From assembly GCA_028023455.1 (NCBI GenBank), contig JAQFVV010006231.1:1567478-1631477 (forward strand): a DNA stretch of 64,000 nt. Direction: 5' to 3'. Of the stretch, positions 35,634 through 45,649 are shown one piece after another. Under the pieces are notes generated by a model that was not told the DNA's origin, did no database searches, and worked only from the letters and a program-made list of their open reading frames with translations. How positions within the stretch are numbered: position 1 is the first letter of the stretch; each line of letters starts with the position of its first letter. The position numbers and the translations under genes were made by a program. This stretch comes from Epiperipatus broadwayi (lineage: Eukaryota > Onychophora > Udeonychophora > Euonychophora > Peripatidae).

Positions 35634-35987
35634 TAAGCACTCGTTGACTTGAAGTTATTATGAAAAGATACAATAAACATTAACTAAATGCACTGAGCCA
35701 TCCACCTTTTAGCAAAACACTTCCAGAATCATAGTACTGAATAGAGTTATGTAGTACAGGTGTACCTATATAATTGATGTGATGTAATATGTAAATGAAA
35801 CGCAATATGCAAATAAGCAATTAGATATTTCACTTTTAGACAATTCAACATAAGCACACCTGTACTGCATAACTCTACTCAGCACTATGATTCTGGCAGT
35901 GTTTTTGCCAAAGGCTGTCTCAGAGCATTTAATTAGTTTATGTTTATTGTATCTTTTCATAATAACTCTAAGTTAATGAGTGCTTAC
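35634..35987. mobile_element. Foldback element of about 354 bp, related to PLE ends at 12.8-13.9 kb
   Basis: The whole unit is an inverted repeat. The left arm begins TAAGCACTCGTTGAC and the right arm ends GTTAATGAGTGCTTA. The arms pair over about 150 bp (shared GTTATTATGAAAAGATAC, AATCATAGTACTGA/TCAGCACTATGATT, GTACAGGTGT). Inner sequence GAGACAGCCTTTGGCAAAAACACTGCCAGAATC (minus strand) is homologous to GAGTCAGCTTTTGGCAG in the terminal repeat of the PLE remnant at 12.79 kb. So it is probably two joined PLE ends without a body. The minus-strand open frame inside it is incidental. Confidence 0.65.
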
Positions 35988-35989
35988 AC

Positions 35990-37200
35990 AGTTTTATGAA
36001 AAAAAATTATACTGTTGAGAATTAAATAAAGCTTTGAAAATATTTTCTTCATTTGATGATGATAACCATTACACAGTCACTATTTGGAATATTGGTTAAT
36101 AAGTTACACTCCAAGAAATGGGCATGGAATAAATATGTGGACTAGACAATATTACATATAAAGAAGTTAACACACTATTTAAATCAATAACAAAACATTA
36201 CTTCATTACAAAATATTATAATCATCAGACAAATATAGCTTCTTTTTTCCCCAATAAAACCATTTCTTCAATCTTTTTTTAGTTCACACCTATGGTGGAA
36301 AACATTCGTTTTTTTATAAAATGTTCTAAGTTTATTTTGATTATATTAAATCTTATAATACAAGTTATTTTTTTATTATCAAGCACATTTACCATAGTGT
36401 AAATCCTGATGTTTAGTACAACTGAAATATAACTCTATGTATAGCCAACTTCACAAATATAACATTTTTATTTATATCAGAAGCTTCATAGTATAGTCAC
36501 ACACATATATCTAATATGGGATAATTATAACTGATACATCTTTCTTACAATGATAATTCTAGGGAGGGGGCACTTTAAGTCTGAATTCTGATTTACAAAT
36601 AACCTAAACTATTTATTTGAGATAGTTTTTTGAATCTAACCCTGATTTACTAGTACACTCTTTAATTAACTGAAGTAGTCCTTTGGATCTATCCTCAAAT
36701 TTTACAGATCAAAACCATGAATAAATCCACAATTTAGATATAATGTAATAATAAACTATTTAATAATGATCTATAATAAATTCTAAGATAAGATACATAA
36801 AATTTAACTCACAGTTCTACATAAATGGGCTTGATCAAATTTCACAATAAATCTTTAATGTAAAATAACAATAATTATGTTATATCCATCTTTCTTTCTC
36901 TCTCTTTTTTTTTAAACACTTAAATACTTTAAATATTTTAGAAGCATGCTCCTTTCTTTTAAAGTATTATACTTTTGATTATTTGTCTGACAATTTCACA
37001 ATAAATAAAACTTTTTTTAATAGAATGTTTTAACAAATCATAACACATTTATTGTGACCAAGTGTTTTCACACTTGCTCCCATTGTTCATCTCAAAATAA
37101 CAAATTTCTCTGTTTACCTGATTTAAAAAAAAAAGTTAACTAATAAGTAAAATATGAAATAATCAATAATTTTGGTTGTCTAACATTTTAGTACAGCCTG
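35990..37200. other. AT-rich spacer
   Basis: No gene. Nothing recognised apart from low-complexity tracts. Confidence 0.4.
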
Positions 37201-37371
37201 TGTAACAAATCAGATAATTAAAAAAGCAAATCATATATAACGTGACATTACTTTTATAAGCTTGTAGTTACAAAAATGCAATACAGAGAGCATACCAATA
37301 GCTCAAACAAGCTCTTAATTAATCAGCGCGGTATGAGAAAACATTTAAAATCTCTATCCAGAACACTCTCA

Positions 37372-37442
37372 TCTCCAGATCAACTGGTTTCGAATTTATG
37401 GCTCACGTCAATGGAGAGCTAGAATATTCGGACACTAGATCT
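37372..37442 (-). ncRNA. Hammerhead ribozyme relic (R1 unit 1)
   Basis: Minus strand: CTCTCCA, then TTGACGT (C3 changed to T), stem II GAGCC/AATTC weakened, GAAACC intact, stem III ACCA/TGAT, ATC at the cleavage position, then TGGAG pairing with CTCCA. Predicted inactive because of C3 and stem II changes. Confidence 0.68.
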
Positions 37443-37783
37443 AAAATATAAACTCAAAACCCAGCACTTATTTCATACATATATTTAAGTAGAAACTCTG
37501 AAATTTTCGGACATGAAAATGTCTTTAAATCCAGCTATTTAACTTAAAAAGCTATATAGGACTGAACTAAATTCAGATCTACCATATTTTAATAGCCTCA
37601 GCATAGCCAAAGCCTTAATTGTAGAATATGATAATTAAAAAAGCAAGTCATATATAATGTGACATTACTTTTATAAGTTTGTAATTACAAAAATGCAATA
37701 CAGAGAGCGTAGCAATAGCTCAAACAAGCTCTTAATTAATAAGTGCGGTATGAGAAAACATTTAAAATCTTTATCCAGAACCC

Positions 37784-37841
37784 TCTCATCTCCAGACCAA
37801 CTGGTTTCGAGCTTATGGCTCACGTCAGTGGAGAGCTAGAA
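37784..37841 (-). ncRNA. Hammerhead ribozyme, type I (R1 unit 2), near-complete
   Basis: Read on the minus strand: stem I CTCCA (37833-37829), core CTGACGT (37828-37822), stem II GAGC (37821-37818) with GCTC (37812-37809) around CATAA, GAAA (37808-37805), stem III ACCA/TGGT, the classic cleavage triplet GTC (37797-37795), then TGGAG (37794-37790) closing stem I. All helices pair perfectly. The single departure from the CUGANGA consensus is T instead of A at position 9. That A9 change would normally impair cleavage strongly, so activity is uncertain although the fold is textbook. Confidence 0.8.
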
Positions 37842-38183
37842 CATTTAGACACTAGATCTAAAATATAAACTCAAAACCCAGCAGTTATTTCATATGTATA
37901 TTTAAGTAGAAACTCTGAAGTTTTCAGACATGAAAATGTCTTTAAATCCAGCTATCTAACTTAAATAGCTATATGGGACTGAACTAAATTCAGATCTACC
38001 ATATTTTAATAGCCTCAGCATAGTAGATCTGAATTTAGTTCAGTCCCATATAGCTTTTTAATTTAGATAGCTGGATTTAAAGACATTTTCATGTCCGAAA
38101 ATTTCAGAGTTTCTACTTAAATATACATATGAAATAAGTGCTGGGTTTTGAGTTTATATTTTAGATCTAATGTCCGAATATTA

Positions 38184-38246
38184 TAGTTCTCCACTGACAT
38201 GAGCCATAAGCTTAAAACCAGTTGGTGTGGAGATGAGAGTGTTCTG
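38184..38246 (+). ncRNA. Hammerhead ribozyme relic (R1 unit 3)
   Basis: Plus strand: TCTCCA, CTGACAT (38194-38200), GAGC around CATAA with GCTT, then AAAACC where GAAACC is expected, stem III to GGTG where GGTC is expected, and TGGAGA. Loss of G8, G12 and the cleavage base predicts an inactive copy. Confidence 0.68.
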
Positions 38247-38599
38247 GATAGAGATTTTCAATGTTTTCTCATACCACACTTATTAATTAAGAGCTTGTTT
38301 GAGCTATTGGTACACTCTCTGTATTGCATTTTTGTAACTACAAGCTTATAAAAGTAATGTCACGTTATATATTACTTGCTTTTTTAATTATTATAATTTT
38401 ACTTTTAAGTCTTTGGCTATGCTGAAGCTATTAAAATATGGTAGATCTGAATTTAACTAGTCCCATATAGCTATTTAAGTTAGATAGCTGGATTTAAAGA
38501 CATTTTCATGTCCGAAAATTTCAAAGTTTCTATTTAAATATACATATGAAATAAGTGCTGGGTTTTGAGTTTATATTTTAGATCTAGTGTTCAAATATT

Positions 38600-38662
38600 C
38601 TAGCTCTCCACTAACATGAGCCATAAGCTCGAAACCAGCTGATCTGGAGATGAGAGTGTTCT
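38600..38662 (+). ncRNA. Hammerhead ribozyme relic (R1 unit 4)
   Basis: Plus strand: CTCTCCA, CTAACAT (38611-38617, G5 and G8 lost), GAGCC/GCTC stem II intact, GAAACC intact, stem III with a mismatch, ATC, then TGGAG. Helices are kept and core bases lost. Confidence 0.68.
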
Positions 38663-38754
38663 GGATAGCGATTTTAAATGTTTTCTCATATTGCACTTAT
38701 TAATTAAGAGCTTGTTTGAGCTATTGGTATGCTCTCTGTATAACAAATCAGATA

Positions 38755-39790
38755 TGTTTCTTTTGTGTTTACCCTAAGCATAATGGTTTATATTGCTTTT
38801 AATAATTTCATTTATTGATAAAATAACAGTATTCTATTAAAATCTGTACCAGAAATAGTATTTTAATAATAGTAATTAGTTATGAGACAGAAGAGAATAG
38901 AGAATGTAAAATTAACTTAAAATTGACTTTTATAAATTTTTAGAATAGTAGTATAGAAGTTAAAATATTAGTTTATAATAGATCAGTTTTAGGTTCATAA
39001 AAGTAATTGTAATATTTAATATCTTTACATGTTTTATTTAGTAATTATAAATTACAATTAGTTATTTAAGAGATAATTAATAAGTTAGTTTAAAGTTTGA
39101 AACATTATTTTATTTCCTTTGTTCATGAATATGTGTGTGTGCCTTCATGAATTGAGGGAATTTGCTTCATAATTAATTAAGTGGTTTTATTTTGAGTTAT
39201 TTAGACTCATTTAATATATAAATGAATAAATAATTATAATATTGGTTAAAGTAATTTAATGAATAAATATCCTAAGATGGTTCGGTCAATTGATGTATGA
39301 ATAATGTGATTATTTTTTTTATATAGGAAAACTTTATTAACTTTATTCTAAATTAGGTTCAGTAAATCATGTGTCATTTTGAAATATGTAGACTAAAATG
39401 ATGTCATCAATTGATTGACATATCTTATGATTGGTTTTTTGAAAAAAACTACTATAAAAGATAAGTTTGGTTATTTTAAGAAGTTCATTCTTCTTTTGTT
39501 CATTCCTTCTCTTCTGATTCTTCTGGTCTGACTTGAATCTTTGGTATGAGATAAAATTGTAAAGTATTATTTTTTTTAATATAACTTTTATTATTTTTCC
39601 TATTAATTTAAACTTAATTATTACCAAAATTATAATGAAGTTCAAGTAAACTTTTCAGGTAGCCCATTCTTTTTGATAACTGAATTACAATTAAGCTTTC
39701 TTAATTATTATAAAAACTCTCTGAGGGAATTTTATTATTATTACTAACTATTTCAATAAAATTAACCACAGAATAAGTTTTAACACTAAG
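38755..39790. other. AT-rich spacer
   Basis: No gene. The minus-strand open frame at 39367-39645 is Lys/Ile-rich and follows base composition. Confidence 0.4.
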
Positions 39791-39796
39791 CAGTTG

Positions 39797-39928
39797 TTAA
39801 CCTGCCTGCTTAATAATTAAGGTTATTGAAAATTTAACTAATATTAAGTGTTCTTTATTATGTTAACTTGCCTGCTTAATAATTAAGGTTATTGAATATT
39901 GGAACTGTTTAAAGAATAATTTTTAAAA
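39797..39928. repeat. Tandem duplication, period 66 bp
   Basis: TTAACCTGCCTGCTTAATAA at 39797 and TTAACTTGCCTGCTTAATAA at 39863, both continuing TTAAGGTTATTGAA. Two units with very few differences, so fairly recent. Confidence 0.75.
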
Positions 39929-39929
39929 A

Positions 39930-42590
39930 AATGCTTATATAATTTAACTGCCTGTAAAAAGTTCTTCGCATATGGAAAGGAGAAAAAAATGCTAGAGGAT
40001 TGATAATAATTTTAAATGTTTGCTATGCTTAGCTCTTCATTTTATAATTTTGAAGAAATATAGTTCGCAAGTAAAAGAAAATGTGAAAATATTAATTTAT
40101 AAACCTATGCTATAAAATTAGTAGAAATTGTTCTAAAGATGTTTGATATCCTGAATTATTAACTACTGACAAAATTCCTTTATGAATTTTATTATGAAAA
40201 ATATTAGAAAATAACCTGGAAACATCTCAGAATTGTATGCAAATAAATTTGAATTGCCTAAAATATGTTCTTTAAAGAAAAGAAATAAAAATGAAGCTGT
40301 ATAATGGGGGGTTCCCAAAAAAAGTGTTTTATCAACTGAATAAGTTATTTTATTTGTCATTTCCATAGTCACCGGCTCATTATTATTTATATTTATTTAT
40401 GGGTTGTCTTTTTTTTTTTTTTTTTTAAAAATGCATTTAGAATTAAGAATTAAATTAGATCTAAGAACATTTTATATGTCTTATTGTAAATGGTATTGCC
40501 ATTTATAAAATAACAGTTTTGACTAGAAGCTTTGCAGAACATTTGCCCATCGAATTAATATTATATGCACTTAACAAACAGCTCAGTGCAAAGAAAGCTC
40601 ACTTATGAACTAAGGTTTTTTTTAATAGTAGTAAAAATATTTTATGCAATATTTGCTTTGAAATTTTGTTATATTCAATGTAATACTATTCAGGAAATTA
40701 ATTTATGTAATTTTAATTTTAATGGATTTATCAGAATGTATAGATATTCTACACATTATCAGGTAATATTTATTATATATTTGACACTTGCTCGATAAGC
40801 TAAATTAGTCTCTATTTATTTTAAGTCAGGGAAGATTTTCATCTCTTACAATAAGTATTTTAAATGTATGATATTCTACTCAGTTATGTGCTAAAGCAAT
40901 TATTAGTTTTTATTTTATATTTTTGCATGGATGCAATAGTAATTATAACCGCTAGTATTTTTTTATGCATTGAGAATTATTATTCTCACACTTTTATTCA
41001 CATTATTCTTCATGTCCACTGGTTACCATAATTTTAATATTTAATGTTCCATACACATGTGAATTGTAACTTTATGCCAAAATTTTCATATGCTATTAAA
41101 TTTTTTTTTATTAATTTTTTAGTCAGTTGACTTAAATTCCAATTGTTGGTTCAGACATTGCTTATTGTTAGTATGATTAAAATTTGGGATATGACTTTAG
41201 TTAGTTATTGTGATGTTTGTATCTTGTCATTGTTAGTTATAGTATTGCTTAGCCTCATAATGTAAGGTCCTACTGATATTTATTATTGTACTTGATGGAG
41301 TGGCTAAGTTTCCAATCTTTATTATTTTCTGTTCCATGAGGTGATAGTGCTTATTTCCAGTGATTATTATCACATATTTAGAAGGTACTTGTTCTTGGTG
41401 TGTCTTTCCATGTTTTCCTGATGCACTATGACAAAGGTCCAGGCATCTTCTTTTGCCTCAGAAGTAGGTGTTTGGAAGCCACCATTCTTATGATGTATTT
41501 ATTGATTATGCTAGGTTGCTCTGTGGAACCCGTGTTCAGCCTATCACTCATGATGTATTTAAAGTTATTTTTCCACTGTAGTAGCTGAGGTTGTATTTTG
41601 TTTTTGATATGTGATGACAAGATACTTTTTTCAGGTTGCACTTGGTTATTTTAATGTTTAAGGGTGTAACAATGTTTGTTATTGTGCTATTATGATAATA
41701 TAATCATCCACAAAATAACCAACAACAATTAGTAATTTTTAAATGTTTAACTTGTAAGCATATGGCCAGTGAGTGCAATCCATACATGCTTCGTAATTGC
41801 TATATTCATCTAGAACTTTCACCGATGGATGTGTAAGTCATTTACTTTTAACATGTTAATGTAATTCATATTGTGTGGACAGTAATTTCTTAATTTTATG
41901 GGTGCAAATGACTTCTGATGAGTGTCCCATACATTTCATTCATTCATTTAGTTATTTAGTAGTTCAAAATCCTAAACAATACGAGAGTCTGTATTTGTAA
42001 TTTGAGATTTATTTTAGATACACCAGCTATTGTTTAAATGTAGTTAGCTAATAATATCAAGCATTAGCAAATCAGTCCATTAATCCTGGTCACTAATTTT
42101 TATAATGTTTTAATTTAGAGTAAATAAATAGAGAGAAATGATATGTTAATAAGCTAATGATTAATCCAAAATAAAGCATATAAATTTTATAATGCCCAAA
42201 ATTTGTTGAGGGATTGCTTATATTGGAGATGTATAAGAATTTGCTAGTGTTAACTCTCCATTTAAGTAAACTGTTAAATAGGGTGATTTATGTAAAATGA
42301 TTTATTTTTCAAAAGAAACCTTAGTAGTTAATGTGTAAGACCAAAAGATTTGTTTAGATACTATCAGTCAAATGACTATATTTGTTAACAGCATTAGCTT
42401 GGCAATCTTTCCAAGTTGATGTAAATTTTATTTTATTATATTATATTGTAAATAAGCTTAGTGAGTATTTATTTAAAAATAAATTTACTTTCTGCTGATT
42501 TACTTTTATATGTTATTGTCTTGGGTTCACAATATTAATTATTTTATTTGATTAATGTCATACAGAATACTTTTATATCCACAGAAATAA
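39930..42590. other. AT-rich spacer with an unrecognised higher-complexity patch
   Basis: The patch at 41290-41660 has overlapping open frames on both strands (41400-41588 plus; 41641-41426 minus, containing NTGSTEQPSIINKY) and a less biased composition. I could not match it to a family. The rest is A/T-rich. No splice structure is proposed. Confidence 0.35.
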
Positions 42591-42591
42591 G

Positions 42592-43212
42592 ATAAAGTTA
42601 TGCAATAATTATAAAACACACCAAATCTTTTAAAAACTTGTTTTTTATTTTTTTGCCACCAAAAAATGAAATATATATTAAAATAGATTTCCAATGTTTT
42701 GACTATTTCTTCATTTTTTCTATAATCTTTTTCAAGGAACTAAAAATATATAAGAAAAAGAAGAAGAAAAATTTTTTTTATAAAAAACTTTTTTATAAAT
42801 AAATAAAAACAAAAATCCTGCCACATATACATACTATTTTGGAAAATATATTCTTTACTTACTGTTATGAAAAAGAAATCATAGTAAGTAAAGAATATAT
42901 TTTCCAAAATAGTATGTATATGTGGCAGGATTTTTGTTTTTATTTATTTATAAAAAAGTTTTTTATAAATTTTTTTCTTCTTCTTTTTTTTATATATTTT
43001 TAGTTCCTTGAAAAAGACTATAGAAAAAATGAAGAAATAGTCGAAACGTTGGAAATCTATTTTAATATATATTTCATTTTTTGGTGGCAAAAAAATAAAA
43101 AATAAGTTTTTAATAGATTTGGTGTGTTTTATAATTATTTTATAAGTATTTTGACCACTTTTAATAAAGAAAATAAGGTGAAAGAGTTTATTTTTATTTA
43201 TAAAGTTATGCA
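42592..43212. mobile_element. Inverted pair of PLE-terminus-like sequence with 13-bp target-site duplication
   Basis: ATAAAGTTATGCA occurs at 42592-42604 and 43200-43212. Between them two arms of about 255 bp (42605-42863 and 42883 to about 43130) are reverse complements with a 19-base centre, followed by about 70 bp present only on the right. The right arm holds TTCC-TTGAAAAA-GACTAT (43004-43021), a loop, then ATAGTC-GAAACGTT-GGAA (43037-43054). This is the paired 'TGAA...GAAACGTT' arrangement that follows PLE coding regions in many animals and that I read as a degenerate hammerhead. The left arm has lost its CpGs (CGAAACG became CAAAACA). The minus-strand open frame here is a Lys-rich shadow. 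Confidence 0.7.
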
Positions 43213-44225
43213 TATTATTGTTGTTTCTGGGTGAAATCACTGGAACAGATAATTTTACATTTCCAGATACCAAAAGTAATATTTTGCTTAAGAATTATTT
43301 TAAACTGCATTATCTTCTAAGATAGAAGATGGTATAATATGGAATGAAAATGGTTTAATATTTGAGAAGATTGTCCATACTATTTTAGACTGCGCCCTAT
43401 TGTATTATTTTAATGTCACGGTCCAGTTTACATTTAGTTGTTTATGAAAGTTGTCTGTGGGAAGGTGGGGGGACATAAAAAGCACCCTTGTCTTTCTTCC
43501 ATCTCCAGTGATGTTCTGGGTAAAAGGCTATATTTAGTCTAAATTTGAATATTTTAATTATGCAATTAAATATCCTTTTAATAATTTTGATAAATATTGT
43601 TGTTTTGTAGTAGGATGTGGTCACTTCAAGTAAGTGTTTGCCTCCTATAGTCAGCCAGGATATCATTCAGCTATTCATTTACCTATTCATTTACTTAGTA
43701 GTCAACTTCATATTAGTGCTTTTCACAAGAGTTACAGTAGGAGTCCTGAGATCATTTACTTTTGTTGTTTTTGCATTGATTTACTTAATTTTCTATATCT
43801 CAATATTAGGTATCACTAGTGTAGGATGAGTATTTATTGTTTGTTCCCTGTGCTAGAAGAAGAGCACATCTTATGGTATGTTGTTTCATTTAATTTATTA
43901 CAAATTAAGCTATTAGAAGCAATGACAAGAATAGTGTTTATTTTTAAATGTGAGATAGGAAACGTTATTAGATTTTTTTTTTTTTAGTCACAAACCTGTT
44001 GTGCTCAGAAAATATGATTGGATGGAAGGTTAAGTCTTATAATTACTAGAAAACTAGAAAATTTTCCTCAGTAATCTATTCCAAATTATTACTATTCTGC
44101 CCTGATTATTTGGCAGTATTGTACAATTTTTCCTCCATCTTGTTATAGATCTCGGTATACTATCATCTTTGTAAATTTTATTGTAACTCCACTGCGTCTA
44201 ACTGAAGAGTCTCTGATTATTTATT
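43213..44225. other. AT-rich spacer
   Basis: No gene is supported. Overlapping short frames at 43442-43829 have no motif. Confidence 0.35.
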
Positions 44226-44227
44226 TA

Positions 44228-44552
44228 TTCCTTTTCTTTTCTCTTCTCCATTCTCTTTTTCACATTCTCTCTTGCTCTCCTCTGATTTCTCTCTCTTTCT
44301 TCAACTTGATATACTTTCTCTTCTTTTCTCTTCTCTATTCTCAACACTTCCTCTCCCCATTCTCTCTCTTCCCATCCTTCCTTTTCACTCCCTCTCTCTC
44401 TCTCTTCCTTTAGGTTACAATTGGCTTATCTTCCTCTTCCTTCCTCTCCTCTCTCAGATTCTGACTTTCTCTCTCATTCTCTCATCTACTTCCTTTCCTC
44501 TCTCACATTCCTCTCTCTTCCCTCCCATCTCATCTCTCTCTTTATATTTAGG
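44228..44552 (+). repeat. Polypyrimidine tract in two units
   Basis: About 320 bases are nearly all C and T on the plus strand, rich in CTCTCT, TTCC and CCCTC words. Two subunits each end in the same block, TTTAGGTTACAAT (44411-44423 and 44547-44559), so the tract is a diverged tandem duplication of about 136 bp. The frame 44272-44577 is a Leu/Ser artefact. A long homopyrimidine run can form triplex DNA and also resembles a strong splice-acceptor tract before TTTAG/G. Confidence 0.7.
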
Positions 44553-44559
44553 TTACAAT

Positions 44560-45540
44560 ATAATAAATACAAGATGAAGCAATTTTTTTTTATATAATTT
44601 TTTTTTAAAACTTCAATTGCTTTAAAACTCAACTATTTTTAAAATTTTTCACTTTCTGCTTTAATCAGTTAATAATATAAAATATAATTTGTTAGAATTA
44701 AATATATATTAAAATAAAACTTAAATGGCTAATACATTAGAATCACTATTTAAACATTTTTTTTAAAAAACGTACAAAGCAAAAGTTCTGTAGCTAGAGT
44801 TCAACTTCTTCAGCGATGGCAAATATTAATTGATTCAATTTGTAAGTTCCCATAAATCCTTTAAAAATCTCCTGTCTTTGAAATTTGAAGTTTAAGCATT
44901 TGTTTGGAAAATAGTATGGTCAGGTCTATCAGTCATTTAGGGTAGATTTCAGCTGTCAGCAGTTTTTCTTTCTTTCTACTCAGTCATTATAATGAAGATT
45001 CTATGTAGCTTGAATAAAGCGAGAATCCAGATTGATTGTAGCTTGATTAAAATATGAATCCAGATTGATTGCTTTCAAGAACAATTGACTTTATATATTT
45101 TACCTTTTATTTTTGAACACCTTGATCTTCTTTTAACACTTTTGTGCTAGTTTTTCACAGGCTTTGATAATCTTATTTTTAACACGTTTATTATCTTATT
45201 TTTGATATCTGGTTTTATTTTAATTATAAAAATTTTAAAACACTTTCATTATTTAATTAATTGAACTTGCAAAAGATAGTTAATTATTAAATTGTCTTAA
45301 CTTTTTTTCCAAATCTCTTATCAAAACAGGTTAATTTTTTTTTTTTAATTTATTTAAAGTCTATTTCTTAACAGAATTGTTTTGCAATACATTCCATACT
45401 TTCTTTGATAAGAGAAAGTTTTAATATAATTTATATAATTTACAGGTTCTCTTAAATTTAAAATATTTTTAACAAGCTATTGCATTATTTAATATTATTT
45501 TACAATATGACTTTTAATTATAAATTTTATTAAACGCCCA
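44560..45540. other. AT-rich spacer
   Basis: No gene. A small direct repeat, GATTGTAGCTTGA and AATCCAGATTGATTG, is at about 45027-45073. A CTGAAGAAG word on the minus strand near 44812 recalls the hammerhead-type motif but has no pairing partner that I can see. Confidence 0.35.
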
Positions 45541-45545
45541 TTATT

Positions 45546-45646
45546 ATATTAAGTAATAATTTGCTAAGGCTGTAACCTTAGAAATAAGCGTATTTTTCAG
45601 ACGCTTATTTCTAAGGTTACAGCCTTAGCAAATTATTACTTAATAT
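45546..45646. repeat. Perfect palindrome, 46-bp arms, 9-base loop
   Basis: The left arm 45546-45591 (starting ATATTAAGTAATAATTTGC, ending AATAAGCGT) and right arm 45601-45646 are exact reverse complements around ATTTTTCAG. Homology stops abruptly at both edges. No mismatch in 46 pairs means recent origin or active correction, unlike the other hairpins here. Confidence 0.92.
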
Positions 45647-45649
45647 GAC

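Larger units (their letters stand above)
37203..38754. mobile_element. Four-copy array of hammerhead repeat R1 (two direct, two inverted) with 14-bp target-site duplication
   Basis: TAACAAATCAGATA flanks the array at 37203-37216 and 38741-38754. Inside are four copies of one unit. Copies 1 and 2 are head-to-tail with a 417-bp period (GCTCACGTCA at 37401 and 37818). Copies 3 and 4 are the reverse complement with the same 417-bp period (GAGCCATAAG at 38201 and 38618). The turn-around is near 38024, where AGCATAG meets TAGATCTGAATTTAG. Every unit has one hammerhead, on the minus strand in 1-2 and the plus strand in 3-4. No coding frame. Tandem monomers of a few hundred bases, each with a type I hammerhead, is the layout described for metazoan retrozymes. 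Confidence 0.82.

Noticed and set aside
35766-35960. 64-codon minus-strand frame
   Set aside because: Lies wholly inside the 35.6-kb foldback; incidental.
37217-38740. CRISPR array
   Set aside because: Units of 417 bp in both orientations with no short repeats and unique spacers; the genome is eukaryotic.
41400-41641. Protein-coding exon
   Set aside because: Overlapping frames on both strands, no recognised domain, no splice context; left as an unidentified patch.
42944-43273. 109-codon minus-strand frame
   Set aside because: Lys/Phe/Ile-rich translation of an inverted-repeat arm; shadow of the element.
44272-44577. 101-codon frame rich in Leu and Ser with hydrophobic stretches
   Set aside because: A homopyrimidine tract always translates to Leu/Ser/Pro/Phe; composition artefact.
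44790-44840. Hammerhead on the minus strand (CTGAAGAAGTTG)
   Set aside because: No convincing stem II partner and no GAAA at the expected place.
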